Source: Candidatus Thorarchaeota archaeon
GTDB lineage: Archaea; Asgardarchaeota; Thorarchaeia; Thorarchaeales; Thorarchaeaceae
Direction: 5' to 3'
DNA: 64,000 nt
Assembly: GCA_003345545.1 (NCBI GenBank)
Contig: PRDH01000026.1
Span: forward strand, 1 to 64,000
Below the pieces are notes generated by a model. That model saw only the letters and a program-made list of their open reading frames with translations. It made no database searches and was not told the origin of the DNA. Every line of letters begins with the position of its first letter. Position 1 is the first letter of the stretch. The translations under genes were made by a program, and so were the position numbers. Of the stretch, positions 50,063 to 59,165 are shown one piece after another.

Positions 50063-50100
50063 TATATAAGTGGACGTGCCCAAATGAAGAACGATTCAAT

Positions 50101-50385
50101 ATGATGCTCCCTCTATCCACTCCACGTGTCGACCTTGGACGGGCAATGGCTGCAGTACTGCAGGCGCTAAAGGAATCTCCATCGATGTCGATTGCTGGCC
50201 TGTCAAAGGCGACAGGTATTGATCGTCGTACTGTCAAGAAGGCTGTTGACCTTATTCTGAAGGTGCAAGATAGTCTGACTGCTCAGAAGTTGCGAAGGGA
50301 GAAAGTGGGGAAGACTTGGATTATCTCCATCGCTAGGAAAACCTCTGACCTGATTGAAAGTGCGAAGACGAGAATGCATCGGTGA
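50101..50385 (+). CDS. Helix-turn-helix DNA-binding protein (about 94 aa)
   Basis: SIAGLSKATGIDRRTVKKAVDLILKVQD helix-turn-helix pattern. Confidence 0.7.
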   Translation: MMLPLSTPRVDLGRAMAAVLQALKESPSMSIAGLSKATGIDRRTVKKAVDLILKVQDSLTAQKLRREKVGKTWIISIARKTSDLIESAKTRMHR

Positions 50386-50391
50386 GGTGTT

Positions 50392-50925
50392 TTGATGATT
50401 TCGAGGCTAGAGAGTTTCGTACTTCTAGTACTATTCGGAGGGCTTGCAAGTATCACGTCTCAACTAATGTGGAGCATTTTTGAATGGCTAGTGCTTCTCC
50501 AGCTGCTACTGATATTCACAATCGCTTCAGCTGGTGAGAGTTTCGTTTCCTCCCAAGGCTACTATCACTACACAAAACAGGAGAGGAATGGTCCATTTGT
50601 GAAGAATGTCCCCATTTGGATTGTCTTCCTTTGGGTCTTCTTCATACAAAGCAGTTTCCTCTTCTCACTGTCACTTGGTTTCACTGGGATTCAGGCTGCC
50701 ACAATGTCTGGTATGATTGCCTGTTTGATAGACTTCCTGCTGCTTGAACCTCTCTTGAGCCGAAACATGGAGTTGTGGAGATGGACATGCGTGAAGAAAG
50801 GATACTTCGCCTTCATACCAGCCAGATTCAACAGATTCACCGCGCCGCCTGGCAATTATATTGCATGGATGCTATTTCCGCTGATTGCGAATAGTATCCT
50901 TGTTTCTCTGATTGTTGCAGTCTAA
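50392..50925 (+). CDS. Small polytopic membrane protein
   Basis: About 5 hydrophobic segments; 6-bp gap from the HTH gene. Confidence 0.65.
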   Translation: MMISRLESFVLLVLFGGLASITSQLMWSIFEWLVLLQLLLIFTIASAGESFVSSQGYYHYTKQERNGPFVKNVPIWIVFLWVFFIQSSFLFSLSLGFTGIQAATMSGMIACLIDFLLLEPLLSRNMELWRWTCVKKGYFAFIPARFNRFTAPPGNYIAWMLFPLIANSILVSLIVAV

Positions 50926-50941
50926 ACCGTTTCGCATTGCA

Positions 50942-50982
50942 AGGGAGGAGTCATCATTCCTTTCTTCGAGTGACTCCTCCCT
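50942..50982 (+). terminator. Long perfect hairpin after the HTH/TM gene pair
   Basis: AGGGAGGAGTCA-(17 nt)-TGACTCCTCCCT, 12-bp perfect stem, then gctctcttcttg. Confidence 0.65.
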
Positions 50983-51049
50983 GCTCTCTTCTTGATTGCC
51001 TAGGAATCCTTAATCTAGTTGTAAGCTCTATGAAGAGCCGTGGTCTATC

Positions 51050-52273
51050 ATGAGCAAGTATAGTTCGATCTACTCGAAGATGCTGGATGCTCGCGAGATA
51101 ATCAAGGGCATTGCACATAGAACCCGCATGGAATACTCAACAACTTTCAGCAATGCAACGCAGGGAGAGGTATACCTCAAGCTCGAGAATCTGCAGAAGA
51201 CTGGTTCATTCAAGGTCCGTGGTGCAACCTACGCAATGTCACAATTCTCGGATTCAGAAAAGAGAGCTGGAGTCATTGCAGCATCAGCAGGTAACCATGC
51301 ACAAGGAGTCGCCTATGCAGCCGCTAGATTGGGTATCAAGTCCACCATAGTTATGCCCACATACTCCTCTGTTGCGAAGATTCAAGCGACTGAGGGATAT
51401 GGAGCTACTGTCATCCCGCACGGGGACACCTTCGACGATGCACTTACTTTTGCAGAAGAAACCTCAGAAAAAACAGGTGCGACATTCCTGCACCCATTCA
51501 ATGATGAGAATGTAGTTGCCGGACAAGGTACCATTGGACTTGAGATACTTGAAGAATGTCCAGATGTTGATGTGATTTCCGTTCCGATAGGCGGCGGAGG
51601 TCTGATCTCAGGCATCTCTATTGCAGTCAAAGAGCAGCGTCCTGAGGTGGATGTATACGGAGTGGAAGCTGCGGGTGCTCCATCGATGCAGGCGTCTCTA
51701 AAGGCAGGAAAAATCATCCGTGTTGAGAATCTGGACACAATCTGCGACGGAATCGCTGTCAAAACGCCCGGCAATCTAACATTCAGAATCTCTCGAGACC
51801 TGGTTTCAGGAGTAGCAACCGTAGATGAGCTAGAGGTAACCCGAACGATTTTCATGCTCCTTGAGAGAGCTAAGCTTGTTGTTGAGCCATCCGGCAGTGT
51901 TGGGCTTGCCGCGTACTACAATGGCAAAATCAACATAAAAGGAAAGACTGCTGTTGCAGTTATCTCTGGAGGCAATATAGACATGTCACTTCTCGCTAGG
52001 ATTGTCGAGAAAGAGCTATTCAGACTAGGTCGCTCAGTAAGAGTAAGGGGCTCGATACTGGACAAGGTTGGAAGCATGAACAGACTACTCAGCTTGGTCG
52101 CTGAATCCGGAGTGAGTGTGATTGAGATTAATCAGGATCGCTTTGACCCTGGGATACCACCCAACAGAGCCGAGGTCGAGCTGATTCTCGAAGTGCCTGA
52201 TGAGAGGGCACTAAAGAAGATGCTGAAGCTTATGGCCGAACAGGGGCTGGACTTTGAAGTTCGTGAGAATTAA
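51050..52273 (+). CDS. Threonine ammonia-lyase (catabolic/biosynthetic type with C-terminal ACT-like domain)
   Basis: EVYLKLENLQKTGSFKVRGATYAM; ASAGNHAQGVAYAA; VPIGGGGLISGIS; C-terminal RVRGSILDKVGSMNRLLSLVAESGVSVIEI. Confidence 0.92.
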   Translation: MSKYSSIYSKMLDAREIIKGIAHRTRMEYSTTFSNATQGEVYLKLENLQKTGSFKVRGATYAMSQFSDSEKRAGVIAASAGNHAQGVAYAAARLGIKSTIVMPTYSSVAKIQATEGYGATVIPHGDTFDDALTFAEETSEKTGATFLHPFNDENVVAGQGTIGLEILEECPDVDVISVPIGGGGLISGISIAVKEQRPEVDVYGVEAAGAPSMQASLKAGKIIRVENLDTICDGIAVKTPGNLTFRISRDLVSGVATVDELEVTRTIFMLLERAKLVVEPSGSVGLAAYYNGKINIKGKTAVAVISGGNIDMSLLARIVEKELFRLGRSVRVRGSILDKVGSMNRLLSLVAESGVSVIEINQDRFDPGIPPNRAEVELILEVPDERALKKMLKLMAEQGLDFEVREN

Positions 52274-52354
52274 TAAACTCCGCCTGTGCCATAATTCCCC
52301 CCTTAATGGCAGAAAGTGTACCACAGAGAGCATACATGCACACCTGCATTCGTT

Positions 52355-54109
52355 CTAGATTAACGGAAGACTTGATACTGCAACAATGGATAGCATGAAA
52401 GCACTGACGAGTATTGCAGGCCATGTATTCTGGAACTTGAGGGCAGTCCACGCAGTCAATACTGTCGTTAGGAGCGAAACAACCAGCACCAATAAGAGCA
52501 GGAGGCCCAGCAGTACCATTTTACCACCGATGAATCCAAGCGCAGTTGTGCCGAACACAACGACTACTGCCAGTAGACCTGAAACCGCGAACTTCGATGC
52601 AAATGCAAAGACCATAGTCTTGATCTCCTTCTGACTCTCGCTCCAGTTTCGGTCACTCAAGAGAAGTCCCCGTAGCCAAGCTGCATCAACCACGAGATAG
52701 GGAATGGCAAAGGCCGTCACTATGACCGTATTGATACCACGAATGCCGACGGGCCACTTCACCAGTGCCAAGAGAATCCATGGTTGCATTTGTTCAGGCA
52801 AGCCGCTTATGGCCAACCAGAAGAGAAGCCAGATTATACATACTCCCGCTACAGCGATGCACTTGAGGAAATCAACGATATGCTCCTTAACGGGAATTCT
52901 CTGTATGCCAATTGATGCAAATGCCAACTTTGTATTTGGTATCCCCATCAGGCCGCACATTGCTGCAGTCAAACACAAAACCGAGAGTGTGTAGAAGAGT
53001 ATCAGACCTGTAGCAAACATTGAGTTCGGCCAGGCAAGCCCTAGGTTCTCAAGATGGAATCCGCCTGCTGTTGTCGCAGTGAAGATTGTCACCATTATTG
53101 CTCCTAGAATTGAGCTGATGGCGAATGTCCTCTTGTAGCTGAGTGCTTTGGTCTGAAGAGGTATCTTCCGTGGTTTCATCGTTTCAGGAAGGTGACTGTA
53201 AACAAGTAGCATGACCGGGACAACACTGACAAGGAGCGAGAAGGCACCTGAGAAAGTAGCAATGACCTTGCTGAAGTAGATTTGATCTGCTGGGTCAAGA
53301 GTCTGGGAAAGCTGTTCTTCGCCCTGAACGGCCTGAATAAGCCAGGAAGCAGATTCTCGAACGATTGTACCATCAAGGGCCTCAAAGACATGATCTGTCG
53401 GTGCAAATAGTAAACGATAGGCTGTCTGGTTTTCAAGTGACCCATAAGTTATCCCTGGCTCTGCACTGCTGTTTCCAGTGGCAGTCCTGATCGCATTAAT
53501 GGCATCTTCCTCTGAGATCATCTCATCGTACGCGCCAATGGCTATTAGGAGGTTGCCTGGAAAGTCGACGTATGATCCGAGACTCATTTGCCCGATATCA
53601 CCAACAGTTGCATATGCCAACGGGGCGACAGGCATGTCCTTCATCTCAATCGCCACACGAAAGCCGAGGGAATGTGACAGAACACCATAGCTTTCATTAT
53701 CGACGTCAGCCCAGCTATCCTGAACGTAGCGAAGCGCTGCATACGCATCCTGAGCCATCTCCTCATAATCTTCAACGATAAACGGCAGACTAGAATCGCC
53801 GTGTCCTGCAAGGTCAACGGAGACAACAGTGAAATTGCGTCTTGCCAGCTCTATGTTGAAAGCATACATACCTTCCTTAGACCCTGCCAGACCATGAAGT
53901 GTCAGAGCAATTGGCATGGGTTCGAGATGAATACCTGTTCGCGGCGCATAGACTATGAAATCCACAGGCCGTCCTGGGGCACGTTCGATTCGTAACCGCT
54001 CGACAGTGAGTTCTCCCATTCCTCTATCGACACTCCAAGACAAGTAGAACGAAGAAGCAATCAAGATAGACAAGATGAAGACAGAAAGATAGAGTGGGTC
54101 TCGATTCAT
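52355..54109 (-). CDS. Alpha/beta-hydrolase domain with C-terminal multi-TM region
   Basis: PMPIALTLHGLAGSKEGMYAFNIELARRNFTVVSVDLAGHGDSS; YGVLSHSLGFRVAIEM; C-terminal hydrophobic segments; start set at MNRDPLYLS. Confidence 0.75.
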   Translation of the reverse strand: MNRDPLYLSVFILSILIASSFYLSWSVDRGMGELTVERLRIERAPGRPVDFIVYAPRTGIHLEPMPIALTLHGLAGSKEGMYAFNIELARRNFTVVSVDLAGHGDSSLPFIVEDYEEMAQDAYAALRYVQDSWADVDNESYGVLSHSLGFRVAIEMKDMPVAPLAYATVGDIGQMSLGSYVDFPGNLLIAIGAYDEMISEEDAINAIRTATGNSSAEPGITYGSLENQTAYRLLFAPTDHVFEALDGTIVRESASWLIQAVQGEEQLSQTLDPADQIYFSKVIATFSGAFSLLVSVVPVMLLVYSHLPETMKPRKIPLQTKALSYKRTFAISSILGAIMVTIFTATTAGGFHLENLGLAWPNSMFATGLILFYTLSVLCLTAAMCGLMGIPNTKLAFASIGIQRIPVKEHIVDFLKCIAVAGVCIIWLLFWLAISGLPEQMQPWILLALVKWPVGIRGINTVIVTAFAIPYLVVDAAWLRGLLLSDRNWSESQKEIKTMVFAFASKFAVSGLLAVVVVFGTTALGFIGGKMVLLGLLLLLVLVVSLLTTVLTAWTALKFQNTWPAILVSAFMLSIVAVSSLPLI

Positions 54110-54227
54110 TAGGCTCACCTTTTGAATGGCTGATGGAAACCTGCAATTGACATAAAGATGCTGTTTCATGCCTTCAAGCAGGCGGCAAGCGGGACAGCAA
54201 TTGCCTTTGCTGTCCATCCAAGTGCTC

Positions 54228-55181
54228 CTAGTAACGTATCCCGAGTTTCTTGGATAACGTTTCAAGCATATCCCTGGTCATTGCAGCCAAGTCATACTGC
54301 GCCTTCCAGCCCCACTCTTGCCGGGCGACACTATCATCAAGTGACGCGGGCCAAGATTCTGCAATCGCCTGTCGGAAATCGGGTGCATAGCTTATCTTGA
54401 ATGTTGGAATGTGCTTCTTGATCTCTGCAGCCAGTTCTTCAGGAGCAAATGACATTGCTGTGATATTGAAGCTTCTATGTTTCAGCTTCTTCGCGTCAGC
54501 TTCCATCAAATCGATTGTGCATTTGATGCAGTCAGGCATGTACATCATCGGAAGATACGTGCCTTTGTTGAGAAACGAAGTGTACTTTTTGTTCTTTAGA
54601 GCCTCGTAGAAGATCTCGACAGCATAATCTGTTGTTCCTCCACCTGGGAGCGCTTCAGCACTGATGATGCCGGGATATCTCAGGGAACGGAAGTCAAGGC
54701 CATATCGATTCGTATAGTATTCTCCCCACAGCTCTATGAAGACCTTCGTAATACCATATGCACTCGTCGGCCGCATAATCACGTCGTTAGGCGTATTGTC
54801 ACGAGGCGTACTTGGACCGAAGGCAGCAATCGAACTCGGTATTATGACTTGGTCGAGTTCTAGGATTCTGGCAGCCTCAAGTATGTTGTATGCACCTTGG
54901 ACATTCGTAGCGAACGCAAGCTGAGGATCCTTTTCGCCGACGCCGGATAAGACAGAGGCATTGTGAATTATGATATTGATGTCATTGTCAACAAGCATCG
55001 AATGGATTTGATTAGTATCGAGAATATCGAGATGGAGATAGGGCCCATGCTCAGTGAGTATCTTTGGTGGTTTCTTTCTGCCCGATGCAATGACATTATC
55101 GCCACCATACTTGCTGCGTAGAGCTCCGACCAGCTCCGTACCTATTTGCCCATATGAACCAGTCACCAATATTCGCTTCAT
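54228..55181 (-). CDS. NAD-dependent epimerase/SDR, L-threonine 3-dehydrogenase-like
   Basis: RILVTGSYGQIGTELVGALRSKYG; IHNASVLSGVGEKDPQLAFATNVQGAYNILEAA; YGITKVFIELWGEYY; FRSLRYPGIISAEALPGGGTTDYAVEI. Confidence 0.85.
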   Translation of the reverse strand: MKRILVTGSYGQIGTELVGALRSKYGGDNVIASGRKKPPKILTEHGPYLHLDILDTNQIHSMLVDNDINIIIHNASVLSGVGEKDPQLAFATNVQGAYNILEAARILELDQVIIPSSIAAFGPSTPRDNTPNDVIMRPTSAYGITKVFIELWGEYYTNRYGLDFRSLRYPGIISAEALPGGGTTDYAVEIFYEALKNKKYTSFLNKGTYLPMMYMPDCIKCTIDLMEADAKKLKHRSFNITAMSFAPEELAAEIKKHIPTFKISYAPDFRQAIAESWPASLDDSVARQEWGWKAQYDLAAMTRDMLETLSKKLGIRY

Positions 55182-55422
55182 GTTTCCTCAGTCCAAGATA
55201 CTCTGTTATTGGAAAAAGGGCCAAGAACTCCCCGTTTTAAAGATTGAGCTTCGCACAGAAATGTGGTTATGTATCTCAAGAAATGGTTGGACGTTTGAGT
55301 GGATGTATCTATGTTCAGCAAATCGAAACGGCTTCACCCCTTACTCGAATAGAAGCAACTAAATCACAATTCTTGAGTAGAAGAAAGGTGAGAGGATTCC
55401 GTATTTTTCTTGAGGCCTGCGG

Positions 55423-56073
55423 GTGGAACTTCATCCGAACTCAATGGTGATGGTACGTTTGCCATTATTGATTTTTATCCTTGTAGTATCTTCTTCAGCT
55501 ATTGCCATTCCAATGTTCCTGTTACTATCGTACTTCTACTTGCGTGTTCTTCCCCTCTCAGTCGCTATTCTGTTCCTCTGTATAGCAGCATATATGAAGG
55601 TCAACAAAACGTATCGAAGTTCGATTTTGGTCTTTCTGATTTCGTTCTTCTTTTCAGGATTGTTTTGGACTCCCAGGCCCACATACCCATTCATAATCGA
55701 CTACATACTTGCAGCGCACGGACTTCCCCCTACAAGGCTTTTCATGGCGCTACAATACGGTGTGAATTTGCATGACCCATCCTATGCAGCCGAGCTTGTT
55801 GTCTTGGTTTTGTTTACGTTAACGAGCGTAGTGACATCTGAGATAGTTGCTGTCCACTCTGCAAAGCACCTGAAAATCTCAGAAGCTCTATTCTTCCTGC
55901 TTCTTATTCTAATACTCTGGTGTCTACTGCCCATTATCATGTTGGCTAATCATTCGACATTCTGGCAAATAGTGCCTCTCCCTCTTGGACCATTGATTGC
56001 CCTTGGCATCCTTCTATCCAGAAGGACGAGAGAAACCGACGTTCCACATCCTGATTCGACTCCATCATTGTGA
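55423..56073 (+). CDS. Polytopic membrane protein, unknown function
   Basis: 216 aa with about 6 hydrophobic segments; start uncertain. Confidence 0.55.
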   Translation: MELHPNSMVMVRLPLLIFILVVSSSAIAIPMFLLLSYFYLRVLPLSVAILFLCIAAYMKVNKTYRSSILVFLISFFFSGLFWTPRPTYPFIIDYILAAHGLPPTRLFMALQYGVNLHDPSYAAELVVLVLFTLTSVVTSEIVAVHSAKHLKISEALFFLLLILILWCLLPIIMLANHSTFWQIVPLPLGPLIALGILLSRRTRETDVPHPDSTPSL

Positions 56074-56146
56074 AGAGAGGAAGGGAAGGAGGCGATATCT
56101 GCCTGTTTCCTCGTAAATGGTCCGCTTCGCATTCTGCAACTATGAT

Positions 56147-58882
56147 TCACTTCAGATGCTTCGCCTGCTTCTCCTTTATTGCTGCCTGTGCAGCCGCAAG
56201 ACGGGCGATTGGCAATCGATATGGAGAGCATGAGACATAGTCAAGACCAATCTCGTGGAAGAACTCTACAGACCTCGGGTCGCCACCATGTTCACCGCAG
56301 ACACCCAGCTTCAGGTCAGGTCTGGTCTTTCTGCCTCGCTCAATGGCGATTTCCATCAGTTGCCCGACACCGCGCTTGTCTATGCTCTTGAAAGGGTCAT
56401 TTCTCAAGATATGAAGCTCGAGATACTGTGGTAAGAATGACTCGATGTCATCTCTGCTAAAACCAAAAGCCATCTGCGAGAGATCATTCGTCCCAAAGGA
56501 GAAGAACTCAGCACTCTGGGCCATGTCTCCGGCACGCATACATGCGCGTGGAGTCTCTATCATTGTGCCATACAGGTATGGGATATTAAAACCCACTTCG
56601 CTCTTGACATCTTCGTATACCCTGTCAACAATGAGCTCCATGGTTGTCAGTTCTGCCGCTCCGATTGTGACTGGAATCATGATTTCAAGGTGGACCTTCT
56701 TTCCCTTCTTGATGAGTTCGGCACCGGCCTCAAGCATCGCTCGGACTTGCATCTCATAGACCTCAGGATATGTGATGCCCAGACGCACACCACGGTGCCC
56801 CATCATAGGGTTATTCTCATGTATCTGTTCCCCTCTCTTGCGGACCTCTTCAGGGGTGATTCCAAGCGCCAGCGCAAGTTTCTCCTGGCCGAACTTGCTC
56901 TGTGGGACGAACTCGTGCAGTGGCGGGTCGAGAAGCCTAATAGTGACTGGCAGTCCATTCATGACCTCGAGGGTCGACTTGATGTCCTGCTTCACATAAG
57001 GAGCAAGTTCCTTTAGAGCATGAGCTCGTTCTGAATGAGTCTTGCTCAGAATCATCTTGCGAAGCAGAAACAGTGGCTCATCGCTTCCCTCTCCATAGAA
57101 CATGTGCTCGGTCCTGAAGAGCCCTATGCCTTCAGCTCCGAAACCTAATGCGACTTTTGCATCGTGTGGTGTATCCGCGTTTGCTCGCACTCCGAGCCTT
57201 CTATACTTATCAATGAGCCCCATGAACTCCTTCAACCTTGGATTCTCTGTGGCCTCTATCATGGGCAGCTCACCATCGTAGACAAGACCTTGCGTGCCAT
57301 TCAGGGTGAGTATGTCGCCTTCTTTGAAGTGTTTCCCACCTATACTGACAGTCTTCTCAAAGGTATTGATATCAAGTCCCGATGCTCCCACGATACAGCA
57401 CTTGCCCCACCCTCGCGTGACTAGTGCTGCATGGCTTGTCATGCCGCCACGGGCTGTCAACACTGCATTTGCTGCTCGCATTCCCTCGATGTCTTCGGGG
57501 GAGGTTTCTTCACGAATGAGCACTACCTTCTTCCCGCGCTTGCTCCATTCCAAGGCATCTTCTGAACTGAAGACAATCTGCCCAAATGCGCCGCCGGGAC
57601 CAGCCGGAAGCCCTCGTGCGATGGGCGTGGCTCTTGCTTCTGCTTCGGGATCTAGAATCGGGTATAGTAGCTGCCCCAATTGCTCGGGAGCTACACGAAG
57701 GATTGCAGTGGGCTCGTCAATGAAGCCACTGTGGAACATATCCATAGCAATGTTCAGCGCCGCAGTGGCAGTTCTCTTACCAACACGGTGTTGGACGAGA
57801 AACAGCTTGTTCTCTTGAATTGTGAACTCAAGGTCTATCATGTCCTTGGTGTCTCTCTCAAGGGTATCTCGAATCCCCGAGAGCTCGTTGTAGACTTCAG
57901 GCATTACTTCTTCTAGAGTTGGCAATACTTTACTCTGCTCATTCTTGCTGTCCTCATTCATGGCATTGGGAGTGCGCGTTCCTGCGACAACATCCTCTCC
58001 TTGGGCATTGATCAAGAACTCACCGTAGAACTTGTTAGCTCCAGTTGCTGGGTTTCTTGAGAAAGCCACACCTGTGGCACTGTGGTCCCCCATATTGCCA
58101 AAGACCATGGATTGCACTGTGCATGCAGTGCCCCAATCATCGGGTATATTCTCGATGCGTCGGTATGCAACTGCTCGTGCACCTCCCCAAGACTTGAATA
58201 CGGCACCCACTGCACCCCAGAGCTGCTCGTATGGATCATCGGGGAACTCCTTCCCGAGTGTCTTCTTCACTGCATCCTTGAACTCATCACAGAGCTCTCT
58301 TAGCTGTTCAGCGTTTAAGCAGGTGTCAGTTAGGCAACCGACCTTCTTCTTCTTCGCTTCAAGCAGCCGTTCCATCTGTCGTCTGATTTCATGCCCTTCC
58401 TCTGGCTCAATTCCTGCAGCTTTCTCCATGACGACATCACTGTACATCATGATGAGTCTGCGGTAGGAATCATATACGAACCTCTCGTTACTTGTTATTT
58501 CAACAAGACCAGGAATTGTCGACGCGGTTAGGCCGACATTCAAGACGGTTTCCATCATCCCTGGCATGCTCTGCCGGGCACCTGAGCGACATGAAACCAA
58601 AAGAGGATTCGTAGAACCTCCAAATTCCTTCTCCATGGCTTTTTCAAGGAAGCGTAGAGCATCCTTCACCTCACGCTTTACTTCCTCGCTGAAGCCACCT
58701 GTCTTAAGGTAGAGATTACAGACTTCTGTTGAGATGGTGAAACCAGGAGGTACTGGCAGCCCAAGAAGCGTAGCACCTGCAAGGGAGGCTCCTTTTCCTC
58801 CAAGTAGGTTCTTCATCGTGTCGTTCCCATCGGCTCGACCTGCGCCGAATTTGAAGACATATTTACTCTTCGTCTTTGTCAT
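56147..58882 (-). CDS. ppdK: Pyruvate, phosphate dikinase
   Basis: LLGGKGASLAGATLLGLPVPPGFTIS; GGMTSHAALVTRGWGKCCIVG; GIGLFRTEHMFYG; SFGTNDLSQMAFGFSRDD. Confidence 0.96.
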   Translation of the reverse strand: MTKTKSKYVFKFGAGRADGNDTMKNLLGGKGASLAGATLLGLPVPPGFTISTEVCNLYLKTGGFSEEVKREVKDALRFLEKAMEKEFGGSTNPLLVSCRSGARQSMPGMMETVLNVGLTASTIPGLVEITSNERFVYDSYRRLIMMYSDVVMEKAAGIEPEEGHEIRRQMERLLEAKKKKVGCLTDTCLNAEQLRELCDEFKDAVKKTLGKEFPDDPYEQLWGAVGAVFKSWGGARAVAYRRIENIPDDWGTACTVQSMVFGNMGDHSATGVAFSRNPATGANKFYGEFLINAQGEDVVAGTRTPNAMNEDSKNEQSKVLPTLEEVMPEVYNELSGIRDTLERDTKDMIDLEFTIQENKLFLVQHRVGKRTATAALNIAMDMFHSGFIDEPTAILRVAPEQLGQLLYPILDPEAEARATPIARGLPAGPGGAFGQIVFSSEDALEWSKRGKKVVLIREETSPEDIEGMRAANAVLTARGGMTSHAALVTRGWGKCCIVGASGLDINTFEKTVSIGGKHFKEGDILTLNGTQGLVYDGELPMIEATENPRLKEFMGLIDKYRRLGVRANADTPHDAKVALGFGAEGIGLFRTEHMFYGEGSDEPLFLLRKMILSKTHSERAHALKELAPYVKQDIKSTLEVMNGLPVTIRLLDPPLHEFVPQSKFGQEKLALALGITPEEVRKRGEQIHENNPMMGHRGVRLGITYPEVYEMQVRAMLEAGAELIKKGKKVHLEIMIPVTIGAAELTTMELIVDRVYEDVKSEVGFNIPYLYGTMIETPRACMRAGDMAQSAEFFSFGTNDLSQMAFGFSRDDIESFLPQYLELHILRNDPFKSIDKRGVGQLMEIAIERGRKTRPDLKLGVCGEHGGDPRSVEFFHEIGLDYVSCSPYRLPIARLAAAQAAIKEKQAKHLK

Positions 58883-59165
58883 GAAACGTCAACTCACCTT
58901 TGCTGACATTCAGATGTGGCCGAGGCGAATGCCTACTATCCAGACCAGACCAATTGAATGAAATGCAATAGCCAATTCAATGAGGTCAGAGAGCATCTGA
59001 CACTGCTGTAACATCATTGCTCACGTATTAATAACCTGTCTGTAGTGGCGTGTTCCTTAACTCATCACCAATCCGAAAGCCTTTTCCCAACTTCCACGGT
59101 TCATGTGCCGCATCTTCGGCCAAAGTCAGTTGTCATTCATATGTCAGGGCTCTGAGGAAAGTAGC

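Noticed and set aside
57294-57818. 174-aa plus-strand ORF
   Set aside because: Antisense to ppdK; no motifs
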